From: Aplidium turbinatum
Lineage: Eukaryota > Chordata > Ascidiacea > Aplousobranchia > Polyclinidae
NCBI GenBank assembly: GCA_918807975.1
Contig: OU964925.1
Span: 31,655,608-31,719,607, forward strand
Length of the DNA: 64,000 nucleotides
Reading direction: 5' to 3'
Under the pieces are notes generated by a model, which worked only from the letters and a program-made list of their open reading frames with translations, did no database searches and was not told the origin of the DNA. This document shows, one piece after another, positions 58,701-64,000 of this stretch; position 1 is the first letter of the stretch, and each line of letters begins with the position of its first letter. A program made the translations under genes and the position numbers.

Positions 58701-59426
58701 TCCGTCTGCTGTATCGTCTGCAAGTCAACTTTAAATCAATTTAAGAAAAGACGTAAAGAATCTTAAAAACGAATAAAACATAAACCAAAAACGGATAGAA
58801 AATAAAGCAGCAATACAGCTTAAAGAGAAACGACACAAAAGGAGCAAAAAGATGAGTGAGGTCAACAAAACCAAACAAGTGTGTTTCTCGGCAGTCGAGT
58901 GTAGCAAGAACTCAGCGATAGACACGTGTTTCGCCCATGAGGCTGGGCTCATCAGTACCGCACCACTAGTTCTTGCCACTTAGTTCTCAACCGCTGCTTT
59001 TGCCAGTCAATTGAATTCTTACCTTTTTGGAAGGAAACAACTAAACTATCTGTCACCAAGAATATGCACAAACATAGTTTGAAAAAAAGGAGCAAGAATA
59101 TTAAGCGCGATATTTAATATTGGTGTATTAAATATATTTAATATTTAATGCGAAAAAAATTTTATTCAAATATCACGCAACACTATTGTGAAGGGCTGCC
59201 AGAACTGTCTATTTGCGTTGGGCTATAAAAGTTGACCATAACGTTACCCTAAATACAAAAAGAAGGATAACAAAAAATGAAAACTGCATATTATGGTATT
59301 CAAACAGTTCCCAAAGAACTCACAACTTGGTAACCTCCAATTCTCAACGATACTTTTTGTTCCTCCGAGGCAACATAAACCAGCCACAAATAAAGCAGCA
59401 AGCGCCCAAGATATTGTCTTCATCAT
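55792..59426 (-). CDS. Secreted Ly6/uPAR-type three-finger protein, four exons
   Basis: Minus-strand exons: 59354-59426, 58583-58717, 57872-57963, 55792-55854. They total 363 bases (120 residues plus stop), all GT-AG and in phase (1, 1, 0). Exon 1 is a signal peptide (MMKTISWALAALFVAGLCC). Exon 2 holds 'GLMCYDNTQ', 'VTCPSF' and 'RCATNQF'; exon 3 'VYFCADEKVCSDPQAYC'; exon 4 'GKCTLKCCSQNGCNKP'. The mature part has ten cysteines and ends with the CCxxxxCN signature of the Ly6/uPAR fold. There is no hydrophobic GPI tail after CN, so a soluble secreted form is likely. Function is not predictable: family members act as receptor modulators, toxins or immune proteins. The donor of exon 1 (GTATCG) was chosen because it gives the right phase; a donor 18 bases downstream would not. 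Confidence 0.82.
56145..56452. repeat. 20-bp minisatellite in intron 3 of the Ly6-type gene
   Basis: About fifteen units of 'gctgcagtgttgccacatgg' with point variants. The long open frames across it on both strands come from the unit length not being stop-rich, not from a gene. Confidence 0.95.
56715..56935 (-). repeat. tRNA-derived SINE, family C, reverse copy
   Basis: Matches 33168-33352 and the complement of 38322-38470; the head is at the right ('ttctcaccactcggcaatgc'). In intron 3 of the Ly6-type gene. Confidence 0.82.
56999..57332. repeat. MITE-like repeat with 'tgtggagtcggagt' ends
   Basis: Starts CAGGAATGTGGAGTCGGAG and ends with the complement of CAGCAAGGTTGTGGAGCCCG. 'ggagtcggagtcg' is repeated inside in both orientations. 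No clean duplication at the flanks. Confidence 0.55.
58071..58436. mobile_element. hAT-type MITE in Ly6 intron 2
   Basis: Ends CACGGGTCGACAACC and complement of GGTTGCCGACCGCTG, a common hAT terminus. The flanks share GTGGAG, consistent with a worn 8-bp duplication. Confidence 0.7.
58904..58976 (-). ncRNA. Type I hammerhead ribozyme, complete fold
   Basis: Read on the minus strand: outer stem I 58969-58976 with 58904-58911 (8 perfect pairs); inner stem I 58956-58961 with 58915-58920 (6 pairs, one G-U); core CUGAUGAG at 58955-58948; stem II 58944-58948 with 58933-58937 (5 pairs, loop of six); GAAAC at 58932-58928; tetraloop ACGU; GUC at 58923-58921 with cleavage predicted after 58921. Helix III is two pairs, and ACACGUGU is palindromic, allowing dimer formation. 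All conserved core bases are present. It lies in intron 1 of the Ly6-type gene, on the gene's own strand. Confidence 0.82.
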
Positions 59427-59826
59427 GTACGATTCCCTAGCAACCTGGCTGCCAAAAATACTTAGAGATAAGCTTTTCCTTTGCCCAACAATTTTAACTA
59501 GTTCTGCGAAAACATATAAAGCTTAACTTTGTCTGTCAAAAAGTTATAGCCTACTATTAGCAAAAAATAGGGCAATGTGCTGCAGGTGTAAAAATCTTGG
59601 CTAATTTAGCCTTTTTTGTTATCACTATAGCCTATCAAGAAAGATGCGCCTTTAAATGATGTTTATTGTTACACTTTTTAAAAATTATCTGCGCGTGTTG
59701 GTTTGATTCTGTATCGCCTTTCTGTGATTGAAACTTTATTCCAACCTTCCCACCCATGCGGCTTTAAGTTATGCTAAATAGTTATTTTTGTCGTCAAATT
59801 GCCACTAAAATTGATTTTGACTGATA
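59427..59826. other. Upstream region of the Ly6-type gene
   Basis: The promoter should lie here on the minus strand. No clear TATA box or conserved motif was recognised. Confidence 0.35.
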
Positions 59827-60109
59827 GCCTAAAGCAGGGTTTCCCAAACTTTTTTGGGCCACGGACCACTATTTGTAAATCTGTTTATTCGCGGACCCCC
59901 AATACAAGGGTAAAAATGAATAAAACCGAATTTTGTTTATTTAAGAAACTGACAACATCAATGGGACGGATGGGATTGCTTCTTATTGCGTAAGTCATCA
60001 ATTCTAGGAGTTGTTTGTGAAAGACAAACTCATAAGTCAGGGTCCACGGAAAGTCTGGACCTGTATTTTGTCTTCATGTTGGTAAGAGCTGAAAATGCTG
60101 TCTCACACA

Positions 60110-62724
60110 CAGGGGCGTTGACAGGGGGGTCTAGGTGGTACTTTTGGACCCGGGCCCGGAATATTTAGGGGGCCCGGATTTAAAAGATTCCCCGCGACTT
60201 CAAACATTATCAAGATCTTAATATAATCAGATCTAAAGGAATTGCCAACAGAGGTTAAAACAGCCACTTTAGCCGTCAGATGTAAAGTACCGGGCCCCCT
60301 TTTGGGTATAGTGATTTTCCTAACCGCGATTTTTTTTTCAAAAACACGAAATATTTTTCTTCACCTCTTTAATTCTGAATATATATATTTTTTGGTGGTA
60401 ATCACTTCTAGCTATTTGCAAATCATAGCTGTAGGAGGTGGGTGGACATAATTGTTGCAATTTATGAGATACATTAATATTATCCAATGAATGTAAATGT
60501 ATTATCACCGACTTTGAAAACTGTTGCATGTGGTATTGCAATCTGGGTAGAATGATAAGTTTCGATTCGACAACTGCAAAATAGAACTGTAAAAAGCACA
60601 GTTGGGGAACAGAGGTAAGCTTATTACTGATATTCACTTGACTAACATTTAGGGCTGTAGGCTGCATTTCTTCATGGGTAAGATTTAAAAGTCTAATGGG
60701 TACTGGTAACTTTACGAGGTTTTTTGTTTTTTCTCAATATCCTACTAATGTAGTTGAATATAAAAATTATTTAGACAAATCAATTCTTACCATAAGTTTT
60801 CAACATTCTACCAGTTTATTAACTTTATAGAAACTTTTATATTTGGTATTAAAATTTGGGCAGAATGTTAAGTTTCAATTCAGTATTTGCAGAAAAAAAT
60901 GCAAAATAATGCTTCGACAAGCTGAGATAAGCTTATTACAGATATTCGTTAGAATATCACACTAGCTTACATTCCTTCATTGGTAGAATTTTGAAACCTT
61001 GCTGGGTTCTGGTGAACTTATGAACTTTTTGTTTTTTCTCTATATCCCACTAATGTATATTGTTGTTGGTAAAAATATTTGGGCAAAAATATCCAATTAT
61101 TGGATAAGTCAATTTTAGCATGAGTTATGCTGCTCGCAAAACTTGACTTAAATACTACAAATATAGCTTATCATTTTTAGATATAGTCAAACAAAATAAG
61201 CATTTGTTGGAAAATTTAATAATCAACAGTTGTGAGGCCACATATACACCACTTTTGTGAGCATTGATCCCGGCCACTAACTGTAGTTATGTACAAAGTG
61301 AAAAGTATATTAAATGAAAACAACTTGTGAATTTTCCTGGATTTAATTTCATGTTTTTGTGAGCTATGGTTCTATGGTTTAACTGTTTTCTATATTGAAT
61401 TTTTTTTGTATAAACTGCTGTTTGTCTTTGCCAGTCCCAGGGTTGATATGCTCAGCTATTTACTATCTATGACACAGTATTAGAGCAACAACAATCAAAT
61501 ATAAAGACACATGTTACCGTATGTTGTTTTGTCATCCAATTCATGCAGTTAATATATCAGGCAATGTAAACAGTGCTATTTTTGTGTCATGTTTTGGTAA
61601 TGTGGTCTGTATTTTGTGGCAACGATTGAGTTTGAAGTTATTATCTGGGAGTCATTTTTCTTCAGTGCTTGTGATTTGAGTAGGCGTAGCTGCTTTATTG
61701 TGAAGTAAGATTATCTTTGTAATGATCTTCTGAAAAAACATTGACTATGATTTTATTGTAATATAATATCAATATTTTTGGTATCAAAAGTAGTTTTGTT
61801 CAAAGGTGGAAGTTTGATGCACATAGCATGGTAAACTGTCCAATTCTTTTCAGGCTGTAGGATTTGAAGCAGCATGGATTAAGTAATGTTACTGGTTTGA
61901 TAAGTAAACGGATTGCCATTTTAGTGTTTTTCAATGCAAATTTACAAATATTGATATACCATTGAATTGAAAAGATTGAGCTACTTTTGGTCAGGCCTTT
62001 TATTGAAGTTGGGCTGGAGATTTTCATATAATCTGGTGACATGAATATTCAGCAATTATTGTTATCCAGTTATTGGTGAAGTCTCAGTTCAATTTTTTTT
62101 TAATTCAGTTAGGCTTAATATACTGTATATTTTTTTGTGATACACAAGAATGTTTTATGTAATTGGGACACAGACAGGTCTATGAACGTAGATTATAAAG
62201 TAAGTTCAGCCTTGTTTCGCTGTTGTACGTGTGTTTTTTTTGTGTTTTTTTTTGTTTGTATTTCGTACACAGCCAAGTTGATGACTGTCAGAAATTGTGA
62301 GTAATTTTGTATTTTTGAAAATATATACGCAAAGACAAAATTTGGAAAAATTATGTTCGCCCCCCCCAAACTGTTTTACTCTCCAACGGCTACTCTACTT
62401 CACAATGAATTAATTTCAGCCGAAAACTTCAACAATTTTAATCATATCGATGAAGATCATGATTGAGAGCAAGGATTTTGCGGTTTATGGAGAAATCCCT
62501 AATGCGTAATTGCACAGTTGGGGAAATTTGTGGATACAACAAATCTTTGAAAATATATAAATGATAATCCTCTTAACTTTCTACATTGAACGGCATGTGT
62601 CATCCTCATTTTAACAGCACATCAATAAAAGTTTGTACACAACCTTTATATTCATAACATTGTCGATGAAGGGGGCCCGAAAATAAATGGGTACCGGGCC
62701 CGAGAAATCCTGTCAACGGCCCTG
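60110..62724. mobile_element. hAT-type element nested in the Buster-like transposon
   Basis: Ends CAGGGGCGTTGACAGG and complement of CCTGTCAACGGCCCTG, with CTCACACA duplicated at 60102-60109 and 62725-62732. 'ggcccggaat' and 'gggcccga' lie near the two ends. The 2.6-kb interior is AT-rich with no transposase recognised; weak direct repeats occur at 60700-61080 ('tttttgttttttctc'). Confidence 0.9.
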
Positions 62725-63148
62725 CTCACACATGTAGGTCGTGGCAAAAGGCAATAAAATTTTAGTTGTCTTTCGCGATAGCAATGGGTATTCCTCCATA
62801 ACACTCAACCAGAAAGATGCAACAGCTGTTTGATTGAAACTAAGCATTAAAGTTCGATCAGATGATAATTCGGCTAATTCTTCTTCTTTGCGTCCTGACA
62901 GATCAGAGATCAGTCTATGTAACAAGAAAAGGGTTTAAAATCCAGTCAAAAATTCTCATATGTCTCTTGAAATGTGCAGAAAGCAATTTCAAATGTTGTG
63001 TAACGTCAGAGAAAATCAACTCTGTATAGGGTTTGTTGGTAATGTAGTCACACATAACAGGAAACATAATATGCACATTATCATTTATCCTTGTTTTCCA
63101 TATGTTGAGTTTCTTTATGAATGCTGTTATTTTGTTTGTTTGCGGCAA
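62725..63148 (-). pseudogene. Buster-type hAT transposase remnant
   Basis: Two overlapping minus-strand frames (63148-62915 and 62925-62725) read 'LKLLSAHFKRHMRIFDWILN', then 'ELAELSSDRTLMLSFNQTAV' and 'KTTKILLPFATTYMCE', as in ZBED5/SCAND3-type hAT proteins. The nested hAT cuts the protein right after the conserved CE. It resumes at 60109 downwards with 'AFSALTNMKTKYRSRLSVD' and a stop near 60037. One frame change is seen near 62920. Confidence 0.82.
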
Positions 63149-63386
63149 TTAGGGTAGGCTACGTACTGTACAACGCATTTGTGTGACTTTTTAATTTCTT
63201 GTCATATCGCCACGGACCACCTGTGCAGTCGTCGCGGACCACCAATGGTCCGCGAACCACAGTTTGGGAAACCCTGGCCTAAAGATCTGTCTTCCTAGAT
63301 TTTTAGAAAAAGTGCTGCCAGACCTTTTAGTTAATTTGCACTAGAATTCATATTCTCACAAAACTGCTTCTCTTGTAGCTTTAAAT

Positions 63387-64000
63387 CAGTGTTTCCCAAA
63401 CTTTTTTTTAATAGCGCCCCCCTGGACAACGAACAGAGTATCAAAAGCCCCCTTCCACAAAAAAATTAAAACCAAAGTTATTGTCCATTCATCGCAACTT
63501 AAAGTCCAACTCTAATGAGACGGATGATGCAATGTCATCAGCCTCTTGATATCGGGTTCCAGTTTGGATAGGAACAATCTTAAGTCTCCCCGTCCGACTA
63601 TGTCAAGACGGTTTCTTTTGTTATCCAGAAGCGTTGTCGCGGCACTGAAAGCACGCTCCACCAAGTATGAGCTGGGAAAGGCAATGATAAAGACTTTGAC
63701 CCGATTCCGCACGTGAGAGTATAGCTCAGTTGTCCGATAGCCATAGGTCAGTTGGTTTAGTATTAGCCCGTATAGCCGATAGCTCCGTTGGTTAGCGCGT
63801 GACTTCGTGAACGAAGAAGCTTCAAGATCAAGCAGAGCTGGTTCGACTCTCGGGGTGTGCGCTTGAGAAACGCATTCTAAGGACTGCTCTCCATTCAGCG
63901 GCACCTAATGGATGGAATAATTCCCCAGTAACATTTTAACAATCGGAAACCGCACTCTGTCAATCTCGGTAACCGGCCCTGCGTCAAAAGCGTCTGCAAG
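63387..64000 (-). mobile_element. hAT transposon, left end; runs off the window
   Basis: Starts CAGTGTTTCCCAAACTTTTT, a relative of the termini at 45693 and 59835. On the minus strand 63512-63740 encodes the end of a hAT transposase: 'FPSSYLVERAFSAATTLLDN' and 'GDLRLFLSKLEPDIKRLM'. Its upstream part is replaced at about 63765 by a SINE. The right end lies beyond the window. Confidence 0.8.
63765..64000 (+). repeat. tRNA-derived SINE, family A, cut by the window edge
   Basis: Head 'gatagctccgttggttagcg' with extra bases in the anticodon arm, B box 'ggttcgactct', body through 'ggcacctaatggatggaata'. Confidence 0.85.

Larger units (their letters stand above)
59835..63276 (-). mobile_element. 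Buster-like hAT transposon, split by another hAT
   Basis: Ends CAGGGTTTCCCAAACT and complement, with GCCTAAAG duplicated at 59827-59834 and 63277-63284. 'cacggaccac' subterminal motifs occur at both ends. It carries the C-terminal half of a transposase on the minus strand. Confidence 0.9.

Overview
The window is eukaryotic nuclear DNA from an animal: AT-rich, with split genes using GT-AG introns, tRNA-derived SINEs, LINE ends, piggyBac, pogo, ISL2EU and many hAT DNA transposons, and one BEL/Pao LTR retroelement. BEL/Pao rules out mammals and birds. The gene content (an NLR with a short leucine-rich C-terminus, a cathepsin H, a small Ly6-type protein) fits an invertebrate deuterostome, perhaps a tunicate, but the species cannot be fixed from the sequence. 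There is no operon structure, so most long open frames here are transposase remnants or chance.

Layout. 1-16,150: repeats only. A LINE 3' end, an ISL2EU element with AT target duplication (1162-2673), SINE copies, a young-looking but broken BEL/Pao element on the minus strand (4293-11829, LTRs at both ends, AGTCG target duplication) carrying two later DNA-transposon insertions, and a head-to-head SINE palindrome. 16,152-26,963: a nine-exon cathepsin H gene on the minus strand whose splice phases all agree (342 residues). Its 5.4-kb intron 7 is built largely from three hAT-like elements nested in one another. 27.3-36.8 kb: a decayed piggyBac, mariner-type and hAT MITEs, SINEs, and repeats bearing hammerhead ribozyme folds. 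38,186-44,843: a plus-strand NLR gene with a NACHT domain, leucine-rich exons and phase-consistent 3' introns, but a damaged N-terminal half of NACHT with no visible Walker A. 45,693-50,512: a five-layer nest of transposons. 50,770-55,202: a pogo/Tigger element and a broken piggyBac transposase. 55,792-59,426: a four-exon, ten-cysteine Ly6/uPAR-type secreted protein gene on the minus strand. 59,835-64,000: two hAT elements, one with a second hAT inside its transposase.

The least expected signal is a set of type I hammerhead ribozyme folds scattered through the window (22879-22944, 26374-26433, 28786-28845, 34739-34795, 35537-35587, 58904-58976, plus degenerate relatives at 37304-37369, 39198-39238 and 105-197). 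They have the CUGANGA / GAAA core, a stem II, a tiny palindromic helix III and a two-part stem I that closes on both sides. Such ribozymes are known from Penelope-like elements and retrozymes; here at least five unrelated sequence families carry them within 60 kb.

The three host genes do not look functionally linked beyond a loose immune or secretory theme: a lysosomal protease, an intracellular receptor and a secreted three-finger protein.
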